Below are positions 1-11,733 of a stretch of DNA of 64,000 nucleotides, in pieces. The notes beneath the pieces are model-generated. The model was not told where the DNA came from, ran no database searches, and saw only the letters and a program-made list of their open reading frames with translations. Within the stretch, counting starts at the first letter, position 1, and each line of letters opens with the position of its first letter. The position numbers were made by a program, and so were the translations under genes. The stretch lies in NCBI GenBank assembly GCA_021432605.1, contig MU271154.1, positions 1 to 64,000 on the forward strand. Reading direction: 5' to 3'. Source of the stretch: Coniochaeta sp. PMI_546. Taxonomy: Eukaryota > Ascomycota > Sordariomycetes > Coniochaetales > Coniochaetaceae.

Positions 1-18
1 AGGGTAAGTAAGTTAAGG

Positions 19-342
19 TGTAACAAGCAGTCTTCACTCTGGTATCGTTAAGACAAGTGTCTTACTCAAAAGATAACCTCAATTGAATACTTAGATTGAT
101 CACTGGGTGATCAAGAACTATCTGTAGCGGAGTCTAGAGAGACTCCTTCCTATATACTTGTAGAGACTGTGGTGATATGGTCGATAGGAAACTATCACCC
201 ATATCCTGATATGCCTGCTATGAAACTATTCCTTCTATCAGTCACGTGACCCGGGGTCCCTGGCCCATGCAGTGCGATACGCCCTGCATGTCTGTTCCTT
301 ATCGATTGGCGGGGTTCCCTTCGTAACCGTTGGTCTGTAACA
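19..342. mobile_element. possible LTR remnant
   Basis: A non-AT-rich segment of about 324 bp starts TGTAACAAG and ends CTGTAACA, so it has the TG..CA ends of a retrotransposon LTR, and it abuts the RIP-like block. It carries no open frame. No target-site duplication is visible around it, and the partner repeat is not in the window, so whether it is a solo repeat or one end of a larger element running off the left edge cannot be told. Treated as a fossil; its family is unknown and its age cannot be estimated. Confidence 0.3.
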
Positions 343-3300
343 TATATATCTCGAAACCGTACGGTTTAAACTTAAGATAAATATTAACATTCTAAATATA
401 GTTTAGGCCGGTAATAATAAAACCTTTATAACGTTGGTTAATAACTATACGTCGGTTTATAATCTCGTTCGGGTAAAATTTATAGTAAACTTTAAAAGTT
501 AAGTCTCGTAAGATATTAAAATATTACGAACATATATAGGTATAAAGGTACCTACGACCTATCCGGCACCGGGCCGCTTTATTACTTATACGACGGTAGT
601 CTTTAAAAAACGTATATAATTATTATCGGAAAACTTCGTATTCGTCTATATTTCTTTTACGTAAAATTTTTAACCTTCGACGCGTATTTTGGATAACGGT
701 TAATATTAATTGGAAGCCTTCGGTTGTTAATATAATTAAGATCTCAATATCTAAAAAGCCGTAATCAAAATAAAGTTATTCGATACGTTATCGTATAACG
801 TCGGTAATTATCGAATAGTATTAATTCGTAAGGATTATCTATTATCGAAATTCTCTATATAATAATAGAAAGTTAATAGTAATATAATAAATATCTAATA
901 AATAACGGATAATAGAAGAAATAAAGTTTTTTTGTCGGTAAAGGTTTTTAACTTCTATCCGAATATAATCGAGATAAATACGTAGGCGTATTATTATAAA
1001 CGAGGTTGAAAAAGATTGAAAGGTCTAGATCGGAATTAAACAAGCTAAATTATCGCCAAAAATAATTAAATAAGCCAAATCGATACCGAATATACTTGGG
1101 TAAGCTAAATCGTTACCGGTTATAAACGGGTTTAATAAATCCTTACCGAATATATTTAAATAATATAAATTATAACTATATAAATAAAATTATAAATAAG
1201 CTGTTTTATATAGTTATTAATAATAATTTATATATATAATATTTTAGTTAAAATCTTAAAGTTAAAATTAATATTAAATAATATAGTATTTAAAAATGAA
1301 AGAATAAAATTAATAATATTAAATATTATATAATAAATAAAAGATATTAAACATTAAATATTAAAATCGTAAATATTAAATATTTAAGGTTAAATATTAG
1401 ATATATCGTATTAAATATATCTTATTAGATATAATATATATCTAATATTAGATATAAATTATTAGATATATTATATAAGAAATAAAATATATTTAATATT
1501 AATTATATTTAATATTTAATATGAATTATATCTAATATTTAATATTAAATATAAGATATCTAATATTAAATATAAGATATTTAATAATATTATTTCTAAT
1601 ATTAAATATTAAATATTAATTATATCTAATATTAAATATTAGATATTAAATATTAATTATATCTAATATTAAATATAAACTCTTTAATATTGGATATTAA
1701 ATATTAGATATTAAATATTAATTATATCTAATATTAAATATAAACTATTTAATATTGGATATTAAATATTAGATATTAGATATTAATTATATCTAATATT
1801 AAATAGTTTAAACTATTTAATATTAGATATTAAATATTAACTATTAAATATAATATTATTTCTAATATTAAATATTAACTATTAAATATTAGATATTAAA
1901 TATTAGATATTAAATATATCTAATATTAAATATTAAATATTAGATATTAAATATTAAATATTAAATATTAGATATTAATTATATCTAATATTAAATATAA
2001 ACTATTTAATATTGAATATTAAATATTAAATATTAGATATTAATTATATCTAATATTAAATATTAAATATTAAATATTAAATATTAAATATTAAATATTG
2101 GATATTGGATATTAAATATTAAATATTAAATATTAGATATTAGATATTAGATATTAAATATTAGATATTAGATATTAATTATATCTAATATTAAATATTA
2201 AATATTAAATATTAAATATTAGATATTTACTTAAAGAGATATAAATATTGTAAAATACTACTTTGTATTATACTACCTTATACGAAGGTATAAGCTTCTC
2301 TACTTAAATAGCTAAAATTGAACGCCGAAAGACAAACGCGATACTTCGTCAATTATAATTCTTTACTACTAAACGAAAACCTACTTCCCTAAACGATCTA
2401 GTCGATCGGTAAACGAACGAAGATCAACTTCTTTTAAAGTATAACGAACTAATTTAAACAAGTTCTCGTTTTTAAGCCTACGTACGATCTCGATTAGTAC
2501 CGAATCGCTAACGTTCGATATCGTATTATTTCGTTTACCAATACCTATATTATATTTATATTTAATAGAAATCGAACGAGATCGTTTAGTCTTAACCAAA
2601 CTTATAAGGTTTCGAATAGTATATAAATTAGCTTATAAAGAAAACTGATAGTTTGTATAACTCCCGTTCAAAGCTATAGAATTGTATACGTAATTGGCTA
2701 TTAGTATAACCAAGTTCTCGTATTTCTTATAAATTTACTCGTTTTCTAAACCCGTTAATTAACGTTATACAAAAACCTAAGAGACTATTCGATAATTATT
2801 TACCTTATACAACTATAATATACGTTACTAAAGTATTATACTACTATTAACGAGTTATATTAAGGTTAACCGGGTATCGTTAACCTTTAATATACTTGTA
2901 TATAGGGTCGAAAAAGCGTTAAATAGTCTTATTCAAGTTAGTATAAAATTCAAAAGATATATATAATATTATATATACCGGAACGTTATCGATAATCTTA
3001 TTAATATTATTAAACGACGATTTCTTATACCGTTCGAGAATATACGACGTTAACTTGAATCGATTATTATAGTCCGGCTCTTTAACAATACCGGTTAATA
3101 GCTTACGATCCTTATACGACTTTAGCCAATCCGTTAGTAATATTAGATTAACGTTATTTATAATATCTATAATACCGTACGAAATTCTATAAAGTTAAAT
3201 AGCTTCTTATAACTTATCTATATCTTTAGTCGAAAACGGTTAAACTTTATTAGGCTTTATACCATTTTGGCCGGACTTGTCGGAACTCGTAGAAACTTAT

Positions 3301-3900
3301 ACTATATTTTTAATAGTCGTAATAGCTTAAATATTATTACTAAATGTCGTTTAGGGTTAATTAAACTTGTTAATATTCGATATACCTTAATTATTATTAT
3401 TCGAGCTTATATCGATCCGTATTTTTTTAGCCGGCTTTTAATCAGCCTCGTTATCGGCTATAAAGCCGCGTTTATTCGGGCGCGGCGTTATCTGATTTCG
3501 TATAAGATTATATTAGTATAATCTTTAATTATATATCGTTCTATAAAACCAAATAATACTCTACAAAATCAAATGAAATATATATAATAACGCGTTATCG
3601 ATCTTAATATTACTAGCTTAATTAAAAATAGGCAAATCAATCAAAACTTAACCAAATAAGCTCGTTTCTTCGTTAAAAAAAATACCAGATGATCGGTATT
3701 GAATATAGAAGCTTATAAAGATAAAATCGCGTTTGTAAGTATAATTACGCGTTCGTAAATAGTAAAAAGGTTAGTAGTTAGCTTACCTTAGTAATAGTAG
3801 TTAGTTAGAAATAAAATGGATCTAGGGCTATAAGAAGGCTAGGGTTTAATTACAAGCGCGTTAGAATACTACGTTCTGATTGGCTATATCAAATAGCCAA
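343..3900. repeat. AT-rich RIP-like block, degraded repeats
   Basis: About 3.5 kb of strongly AT-biased sequence rich in TpA, with no gene-like reading frame. Short open frames at 2381-2599 (minus) and 3267-3521 (plus) have Ile/Tyr/Arg-heavy products that reflect base bias, not a recognisable protein. The pattern matches C-to-T decay by repeat-induced point mutation of transposon copies, known from many Pezizomycotina. Islands such as 560-600 and 3400-3490 keep some GC. The original element family is not identifiable by eye. Composition returns to normal at about 3900-4000. Confidence 0.75.
1180..2235. repeat. TAATATTAAATATT-type low-complexity tract
   Basis: About 1 kb made almost only of A and T, in which TAATATTAAATA, TTAGATAT and AATTATATCTAATATTAAATAT words recur in variable order. 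Much of it is self-complementary. It lies in the middle of the RIP-like block and is the lowest-complexity stretch of the window. It could be a saturated RIP product or a locally expanded AT satellite; assembly errors are also likely in such sequence. Confidence 0.85.
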
Positions 3901-4159
3901 GTTTACCGGGTTATACAATTACGAACGCCTAGGGTTGCTATAGTAAAGCACAGACCAAAATTTTCAATTGAGAAAGTGCCCGCTATCGGCCGCCATAAGT
4001 GGCCCATAATTTCGGCCGAATTTGCTGACAGATCAAGTTTCCAGCCAAATTCGGCCGAATTTCAGAAGAGACAGTCCCATCAGGTTATACATATTGTCTC
4101 CGACTAGACAAACCATTTCGGCGAAGCCATGCCGGTGTACATAGTACGGTCTTGATTAC

Positions 4160-5043
4160 TTGATATCAAGATTTCGTCGATGCGACCTATATCATATGGC
4201 ATGCCGTGTCGCAAGCACCCTATGCCGACCCAAAGATCTCATCGGTTACCGTTACTGTCTCGCAGCTCGAAGACTGGGAGGACCAGTGGGTCGAGCTGCA
4301 CCGAGGCCATTCCACTTCATTTGATCACGGCGGCGGCGACGCCGCCGATGACGACTACGATGCTTTCCGTTGGAGTGCTGCGGAATGCTGCGGCCGCGGC
4401 CCCAGAATCTCAGTCTGGTGGTGAGGGCGACGGGCGATTTCCTTACGGTCCACGACTATGTCTTTGCGGTGCATCTATGGCTCCTGCAGAAACGGGACGA
4501 TATCTTGGAGGCTCTGGGTGTATCGATGGCCAGCCTCTATCCCTTCTACCCGGGGAGAAGCTCATAGTGTTCTTCGGTCCGGAGAGCGTATGGGTGGACA
4601 AGGAGGAGGAATGGTTTAAGGCTAAGGCCAAGGCGCAGGTTCTTGAGTCCGAGTAGAGGGGAAGTTATGCAGGACCGTGGAGCATACCGGCAGAGGAAGG
4701 CGTGATTGCTCGAGCGAGAGTCGATAAACACCGACCGGAATAACATTCTACGCAAATACATTGGGCAATGGCCACCTCTGTACATTCACGGTTGGTCATG
4801 GCCACCCAAGTTCCGAGGTTTTGGCTTTAACAGTGAACCTGAAGCCGATAGCCCCGATCGGCCAAGGGGCTCTGGGGTTCCGGTCCTCCTTATCATGAGG
4901 ACAACGTCCCACCCAACTACGATGGGCGGTGGCCACCTGGATTCGTGTATGATGAACCCTGGCCAGTCCCACGGGGCAGTCTCTTCAACGCCGCTGGGAG
5001 TCTTTACAGACCCAGTGAATATAAAACATGGCAGAGGAGTTGA
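4160..5043 (+). pseudogene. decayed copy of an unrecognised fungal protein gene
   Basis: Protein-like sequence runs in the same direction but changes frame several times without splice sites. About 4160-4410 encodes a stretch ending in an Asp-rich DDDYDAF segment; 4396-4540 continues in another frame with GDFLTVHDYVFAVHLW and RDDILEALG; about 4552-4650 continues in a third with FFGPESVWVDKEEEWFKAK. Further on, 4750-4885 and 4888-5043 carry Trp/Pro-rich segments (GQWPPLYIHGW, then DGRWPPGFVYDEPWPVP) in two frames, the last ending in a stop at 5041-5043. The first part resembles, from memory, a hypothetical protein family of Pezizomycotina; the second part may be a separate gene. It lies a few hundred bases from the RIP-like block, which fits decay. 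An intact multi-intron gene is less likely, as no GT..AG pairs join the frames. Confidence 0.45.
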
Positions 5044-5233
5044 GCAGTCTAGCGATAGACACAATCACGACTTGGACGGATACGAGCGCTAGCTGCAGAT
5101 AATGTCAAGTGTTGCAGCACTGCGAATCTAGCCTGTCTCGGTGTGTATCCCCCTATAATATGAACCCCGAATGAGCAAACCGTTCTGCACAACTGAATTC
5201 ATGTCTGACATCCCAATATCAGACCCGCACGGC

Positions 5234-5500
5234 TTACACGCAAGACCTGGAATCGCTCAGCAGCTCACCAAACGTAATCACCGTGTAATCGAAATAGTAG
5301 CATGCAAGATTCAGTTTGCCACCGAAGGTGGTTTCCGACTTCGGCATACAAATATGGCCCATAGCCTGTCCAGAGTTCCGTGGATCTTTCAAACTCCAAG
5401 CAATTGATGCCACCAGTTCACATTCATCAGTCGAGACAACCACCCGCTCCCTATCATACAAAATCCAGTCTTCGTCTTCTGCAATTGCAAAGAATCGCAT
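5234..5500 (-). CDS. small ORF of doubtful reality
   Basis: An ATG-started frame of 88 codons with balanced composition and codon use; the product has no signal peptide or known motif. A possible donor (GTGAGC) just before its end could lead to a further exon, but no convincing downstream exon was found. It lies between a decayed gene and a gene-free stretch and may itself be a gene remnant. Not recognised. Confidence 0.2.
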   Translation of the reverse strand: MRFFAIAEDEDWILYDRERVVVSTDECELVASIAWSLKDPRNSGQAMGHICMPKSETTFGGKLNLACYYFDYTVITFGELLSDSRSCV

Positions 5501-6330
5501 ATGATGAGCCGTTCGATATGGTGCTACAGACCGGCCAAATGGCTTTAAGCAAAAAACGCACGCGTTAGCAGGGCAATAACCATGGTTGCAGGCGTAGTTA
5601 CAGAGGGCCGAAGTAGCTAAGGTATCTATAGTTCTATACTACTATGACTTATATACCATAATTTCTTCAGAAGGTATACTATAGAGACTACTTTATTATC
5701 ACTAGTTTAAGCGTGTATATATCATATATAAGTCATCCATGGTGTCGAGAATCAAGTCTTGGAGACAGTACTCAGTTCGGCGTAGGGGCTCAGTTGTCGG
5801 GCCGGAAGGCCATTGATATGGTAGTATTGTCAACTGAAACGATAAAGTTACATGTCAGTAAGCCAACTATCTTCTGTCAAGTACGCACTGTTACGTCCTG
5901 CATTCTGGCACAGTGGTAGCCTGAGAAATATGCCTCAGTTATGATTTGAACCTGTTGTCTTCCATCCTTGGGCACCAACAGTTGCCTGACCTACTTTGAC
6001 GCCGCCAAATCATTCCCACATGCGACATGTAGGAGGCCTACCAAACGCACCATGCCGCTCGTGATTGGCTAATAACGTTATGCAGAGGAAGCCACCGACT
6101 TGGGGATGCTCCCCTCCCCTTTTCAGCGACAGGTTCAATGTGCATTTGATATCGTTTCGGTAAACTCTCGCTTCGTCCTTTCAGTCCCTTCGTTCGGTAT
6201 TAACCTGAGCCTGTTTGTGCGCAAAAACGAAAAGAAACGGAAAAACCATCTAGACTCTTGAACCGTACCTAACTACAACGTCTATTCAATCGTTTTCTAG
6301 TGGCCAAACCGAGTCACAAGATCGTTGATA
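5501..6330. other. intergenic, no gene seen
   Basis: No supported gene. 5600-5720 is AT-rich with several short TATAC/GTATA words and may be a small degraded repeat. The last 250 bases are the likely promoter and leader of the deaminase gene, with pyrimidine-rich sequence around 6165-6200. Confidence 0.5.
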
Positions 6331-8019
6331 ATGGACAGACAGCGCATGGTCCCCCGACTGGACAAATACGATGCTCTTCTTCGCAGGCTATTCGAAATAT
6401 TGATCCTCTCTGACATCGTGAAGAAAGTCCACGAGTCGCACTCTATCGCGAGCCATGATTACTCCTCGATCACAGGTGTACGACGGAGGTTTCTCAAGAA
6501 CCTAGCCTTCATTTGCGATTACGACAAAGGAGGGCCAAGTACTTCGACTGTGGCAGTTGAGGAACGCGTAGATTGCTGCGTCATTTGGGTATCCTCCAAC
6601 GAAGGTGCTGGTCCCTCAGTCGTTAGCTTTCTCGAGTCTGTTTTGTCTCATCTTCGGAATATTTCCAGCTCCTCGGGAGAGACGAAGCTTGAGCAGGAAG
6701 CAGCCCTGGCGAAGAAATGTTCCTCCTTTGCTTCAAAACGTATCTGGAAGGAATGGAAATTTCTCACAAGATCAGCCAAGAAGTGCTTGGGGTTTCTCGA
6801 TGGTAACAGTGACACAGGTACGTCCCTCAATATAATAGCTGTTCTAAGACATGCGAGTGAATCATTTGAGCACAAGGCTACGAGAATGGGAGCTAACATA
6901 ACCGTGATCTAGACGCGAGCCTTCGTGCCTGGTTGGGCGGCTTTACAGTTCGGTCTTGGCAACAACCATTGGCAGTGTGCCAGAAGGCCTATGAGGCTCG
7001 TGACCCGGTCTCTATGCAAAGAGTAGAGGAATATTGCCGGGAGTCTGATGACGGCGATGTAAACAATGAGATAGCCCAGTCTTTCCGAATGGTCCGCCAC
7101 TTTGTTGGGCGCCTGGCCTCTCGCATCCGGGCAGTCACGCAGCTCATTGACGACGCATATCGGCTGCGGACATTCTTGACTGACAACAACCTCCGTGTGG
7201 AGTCGGTACCGTTACCGCGAGGCGTTGAGGTGCCCTCGGCGGACGCGCACACAAATATAAGAAGTATTCTCCGGCGGCTTATGCCCGCAGATGCTTCTGA
7301 CTACGAGGCACTATGCGACTGTCTGAATACTTTGGACATATCGTGTGGTCTCAGCGCCGGGATCTTATCTAGACACGCTGGCGGTAACAGAGCCCTCAAG
7401 CCCCGTGTGCACAGCGAAGTGCAGATGGCGGATCATTTCCACGCTGGAGGTCTACGATTTTGGAACGACGACCCTTTCATTGGCAGTAGCAAGCCCGCCT
7501 GTCTCTGTTGCAAACTATACATGAGGTATCACCCGATCGATTTCATCCCCCCTGATTCTCACAATAAAGTTCATCCCAACTGGTGCCCTGCTCTCCTTCC
7601 TGACGGCCGGAAAGACGCTCGATGGGTCGAGCATCGAAATAATCTTATATCAATGATTCACGACATTTCCCACCCTGTCTTGCAACAGATTCGTACTTTG
7701 AGCACGTCTGGAACTTATCAAGCGGATTCGTTAACCCAGATCACACAATTCGAGGACGACAGCTTGGCTCAGCATGGCTCTGATGAGAGTGAATTTTCCG
7801 AAGGAGGCCATGGGAATGTGAATGACTGTAAGGTTCCCATACTCATACCGCCAGTTAAATTCTTGACTGACTGCGTCAACAGCTGGGCTCTCGGATTTTG
7901 ACTTTGAAGTCACGGCAGATGACCAAGCACAGGAAGCATCTTGCATGGAATCGCAGTTAGAGAAGTGTGACTCTGAGACGGACACGGAAGCAGACGGGGG
8001 TGCGAGTTTGGAGGATTGA
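6331..8019 (+). CDS. OTT_1508-like nucleic-acid deaminase family protein
   Basis: Model of three exons, 6331-6817, 6913-7827 and 7883-8019, giving 512 residues. Donors GTACGT and GTAAGG, acceptors TCTAG and AACAG and the frames on both sides agree. The C-terminal half carries the zinc-binding deaminase signature: HSE at about residues 329-331 and PACLCC with cysteines at about 359 and 362, followed by HNKVHPNWCP. This layout is that of the OTT_1508-like deaminases (PF14441), which are common and lineage-expanded in fungi; their substrate is unknown and proposed to be nucleic acid. The N-terminal half (about 1-250) is alpha-helical and unrecognised. The tail after the last intron is acidic. 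No signal peptide, so probably nucleo-cytoplasmic. The first ATG is at 6331. It sits beside the RIP-like block and looks intact. The family call is firm on motifs; function is inferred. Confidence 0.8.
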
Positions 8020-8253
8020 GAATCTAGGTTGACTTGGATATCGGACAGAACTGCCATCCTGGCTATTCAGGACGAGACACTGTTATCACTTCCTCTCTAT
8101 GCAGCATTCATATGTTTCCAGAGGAGCACGACGACATATGCACACTCCCATACACGTGTCAGACTAGGGTCAACGAAGAAAACTTCAACGTGTTGCACCA
8201 GTGACTAACTAATGCGCATGTGAAAGCACGTGTATTTTGCTGCGAATGAATGT

Positions 8254-9442
8254 CTAGAGGTATCTTTTCTTGATGCAGTTCCCCCTGCTGTTATTCCAAT
8301 GCTTCCTAAGGTTGTCCATCCGTGTGAATCCCTTGTGACATAACTGGCAAATAAAACGCGTTCTTTCGTTGCTAGGCCGATGGCATTTCAAGTGCTTCCT
8401 AATATAGCTAGCCTCAGCCATCTGCTTAGAACAGAGCTTGCAGATAACTGGCTTCACGTGAGTCTTGAGGTGCCTTCTGAAGAGACATGCTGTTAATATG
8501 AGTCCAGACTTAGGCTATTGCTGGGACTTACCGTGCATCACGCCTGTCATGAGAAGACGTCTCACAATCGGCCCACATGCAACGAAAGGTGTTGTCTATT
8601 TCAGTTACCCAGTCACTGAGGTTTGGCATTTCAATCTCGTCATAATAATTGTCCTGAAAGGTTGTGTTTGCCGTAGGGCTGGCCGTGCTTGAAGTTTGCG
8701 AAAAAGAGCGGTGGGTCGCCGGTGGAACAAGAGTCGCACCATTTCTGGTGTCCATTGACTCATGCTCCAGGTCCATGGCTCCATCATCTACAGGCTCAAC
8801 ATTGCTCTGGAGAGGTCTCTAGAGAGTATGAGCGCCATGAGTTCTGTTGGAGGAGGAGTCGGGACTGATAGGCGACTCAGTTGCAGGCACGTGCTGCGGA
8901 TAAGTGTTCAAGGAGAGTAATGTCGGGTCAACCGAAGAGAAAGCATGCGCAGCATTGGTATCATTGGGAAGTTCCGTGTTTTCGTCGATGTTATTAGCGG
9001 GTAGCAGTGTACCTGGGATTTCATAAGGTGGTATCAAGTCAGAGGCACCTTGAGATGTGGCAGCGCCGCTGATTTCAGGTGGTGGAAGGTGCTCCTCGCC
9101 AGGCCATGTGAAGTCGGTATTCCAATAGGGGTGAGAGAATCCATCAGAAGGAGTTCGATAGTCCTGCCAGTTGACAGCCTCCTCAAAATCTTAATTGGGT
9201 CACATGTCAGAAAAGATTGAGAAAGGAAAAAGAAGAAAAGAAAAGCAGAAGTCGCTCACACTTGCTGGTATCATCCTGATCTTCACACTCGCTAGTATCA
9301 TCCTGATCTTCCATTCCGGGGAATGGACTTGGGAAAGGACTTCGAGGTCCTTTCCCGTGAAAATTGCGGTAGCTTTCACTCTCTGCGCTGGTGGTGTTTG
9401 AGTCAGATGTTTAGAAAGAGCCTGTTCTTGCAACATCCTCAT
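8254..9442 (-). CDS. C2H2 zinc-finger protein, putative transcription factor
   Basis: Model of four exons, 9442-9262, 9189-8891, 8818-8532 and 8476-8254, giving 329 residues. The C-terminus holds three fingers: C-x4-C-x12-H-x3-H, created only when 8532 is joined to 8476 (donor GTAAGT, acceptor TTCAG); then C-x2-C-x12-H-x3-H; then CQLCHKGF..RKH with a final Cys. That splice is well supported. The third intron (8890-8819) is weaker: it has a GTGCCT donor and is called because it removes an in-frame TAG at 8819-8821. The first intron (9261-9190) rests on an unusual GTGTGA donor. The N-terminal ~200 residues are Pro/Ser/Asn-rich and disordered, as in fungal regulators. It is convergent with the deaminase gene. 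Likely a nuclear DNA-binding protein; target unknown. If the TAG is not spliced out, the gene would start later, near 8776, or be broken. Confidence 0.65.
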
Positions 9443-11733
9443 CTACCGAATCCTAAGTGACACATGGATGGCCGTATTAAATATTCCTAAGAACAGACAA
9501 CCACGGCGAGCGGCAGTCATACTGCTATCGAATATCATTGGAGGATGTCGGGGTGAAACCATGCAGCGTGGTTGATTGCACACGCAACTGCGCATTCTGC
9601 CCGTAAGACGTCCAATCATTCGCTGCGTCAGGGCCTGACGTGCAGTCCTGCCGGAGGCCGACTACATATCTGCTGTAGCAGACACTCAATGTCAAATAAT
9701 CCTGGCAGCGAATGAATGCCAAATCTGCACAAATATGCACCAAGTTCTCGTCTACGTCACGGTAATCCAGTCAGCGTGTGCATTGCTCTTTCCATGACTG
9801 TCCAAGACCTACTTCCACTCAGCTGGTCGACCTCCCGCAGGGACGAGGTATCCAATTATATCGGGAGGAACGAAAGCCACCCTCTTGCCTGGCCACATAG
9901 TGAAGCTGTCTGCATTTTCCCCCCACCCTAGCAAGACCACGGATCAATCATTTCGTCACCTAGGTATCTAGCAATGCTGTGATAAAGCGGCGAAGGATAC
10001 TAAGTTGTGACAGAGTTACACGGTGGACATGAGTTGCCCACACCGGACCTCTTTCTTGGGGAGTTTTCTGCGTGCTGCTGATTTCCAAAAAAGTAAAGAA
10101 GGGATGAGAGAGAGAGAAAAAAAAATAGTAAGTCACCTTCCCAGGATATTGTGTAGATTGACGGCCGGGCTATTCTCAAACAGATAAGATAACTCGTCAA
10201 TGCCTAAACTTTGCTTTATATCTTGGTCCTGTAGCGTGTGCTAGACACGACATCTTGCATCGTCGCCCGCTGACAGCTGACTCGCTGACAGAATTTGAAG
10301 ATGTAGTGATTGTAGAAAACCAGCCGTCCTGACCCCTAATCCATTGGCCACCCCCCGTCTCGGAGGGGATAGTCACTGGTTCAATGTGCCCGTGGAGCGC
10401 CTACAACGAATGAGCAGGAAACGCGCCAGTCACTCGAACTAGACATCGAACAGTCGTAGACAGAGGTATCTCCGTTGCGACCCAACCCCCTACCCAATCT
10501 TTCTCTTGCTTCAGAGGAACCTCTTCTTGTTATCCGATAGTCGCGAGTTCGACAGGTCGGTGCACCTTAGCCCCTGTATATTCAGCTATAGAGATTGATC
10601 CAGTCTGATCCAGTCAGTAGAGGCTACGGTAGTCTTCAGCCTACAAAAAAGGTTCAATAATACGTCGACATGAATCCTGTCGACATTTACATCGAGTTTC
10701 TGAACCTGCAGTGCCAGAACATAACCCATCGGGCATAGCTTAGGCATATAGGTGCGAGCATCACTCACTTAGGCGTGTCTTCCACTTGGGAGCTCCTGTC
10801 TGGTGTCAAACAGTCAATGCTGTCACCTAAACGGCTCTTCCTCCCCATCCTCGTAGTTTACTGGCTTCATTCAGACAGCGTCTCCGTCAGTGATCTGATC
10901 CTTGCCCTCATACCGTCGGCTAACGGAATATGGCGATTTTTTGGTACTCTACGACCTCTCGGACCCAAGCGCCCAACTGGCCGCACTCGTGGGAGAAACG
11001 GGCAGTATGCGTGTCTCAGTGTACTCTGGACACCGAGAGCGTCTGATATTTCTCCTTTTGCGCTACATCGTTCGCGTCGATGAGCAACATACTCACAGTA
11101 GGTAGTAAGCCAAAGAGGCCCGGCTCCAGCGCCAGGTGCAACTGGGAACGGATACACTATACATCATGAGGAGATAAACCAACAGGGTCTTAGACCTAAG
11201 AAGGTCGTCGTGTGCTCTGGTAGCTAGCACCGCCATGTACAAGTGCCCCGTCAAGGAAGCACTCCTGGGACCGGGATACATCGGCGAGCCAGGAGGATAT
11301 CGGGGTACCTGACAGCGTCAAAACGGCGTGTCATGTCCGATACCAGTTGAAGTGCACAACGGAGGTCTAAGGCTAACTCTGCGAGCGAAACAAATCGTTG
11401 ATTTCTGCTGGTAATAAATCGATTTCTGTGTGCAAACCGAGCCGCGAAAGACGAGACTCTGTGTGGCACAACAAGTTGACCAGACTGCACCCATCCAATC
11501 AAAGGTCTGATATATCTTGGAGAGTCGTTTCCAATTCGCTATGTGTATCTCATCCTCAAGCAATCATATTCTAGACCTAAGATGTGTCTTATCATCTCCA
11601 ACGTCTCGTTTCTCACTGTATAATTGTTCGTCTAGTTAAGTCCGAAGCCGGTGATCTGAATGATCTGATTTGAACATCTTGTAACGAATTATCCTCGCAC
11701 ATGCCTCAGAAAGTACTCTATCATTCAAGAGGT
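9443..11733. other. 2.3-kb intergenic stretch, no supported gene
   Basis: Several open frames of 60-100 codons exist on both strands but overlap each other, lack splice context and show no recognisable domain. 10100-10130 has a GA/A-rich run. 10600-11560 is the most likely place for an old gene or repeat remnant, because open frames on both strands cluster there, but nothing was recognised. Confidence 0.5.

Noticed and set aside
2381-2599. 72-codon minus-strand frame in the AT block
   Set aside because: Ile/Lys/Arg-heavy product reflects base bias; no ATG context, splice sites or domain.
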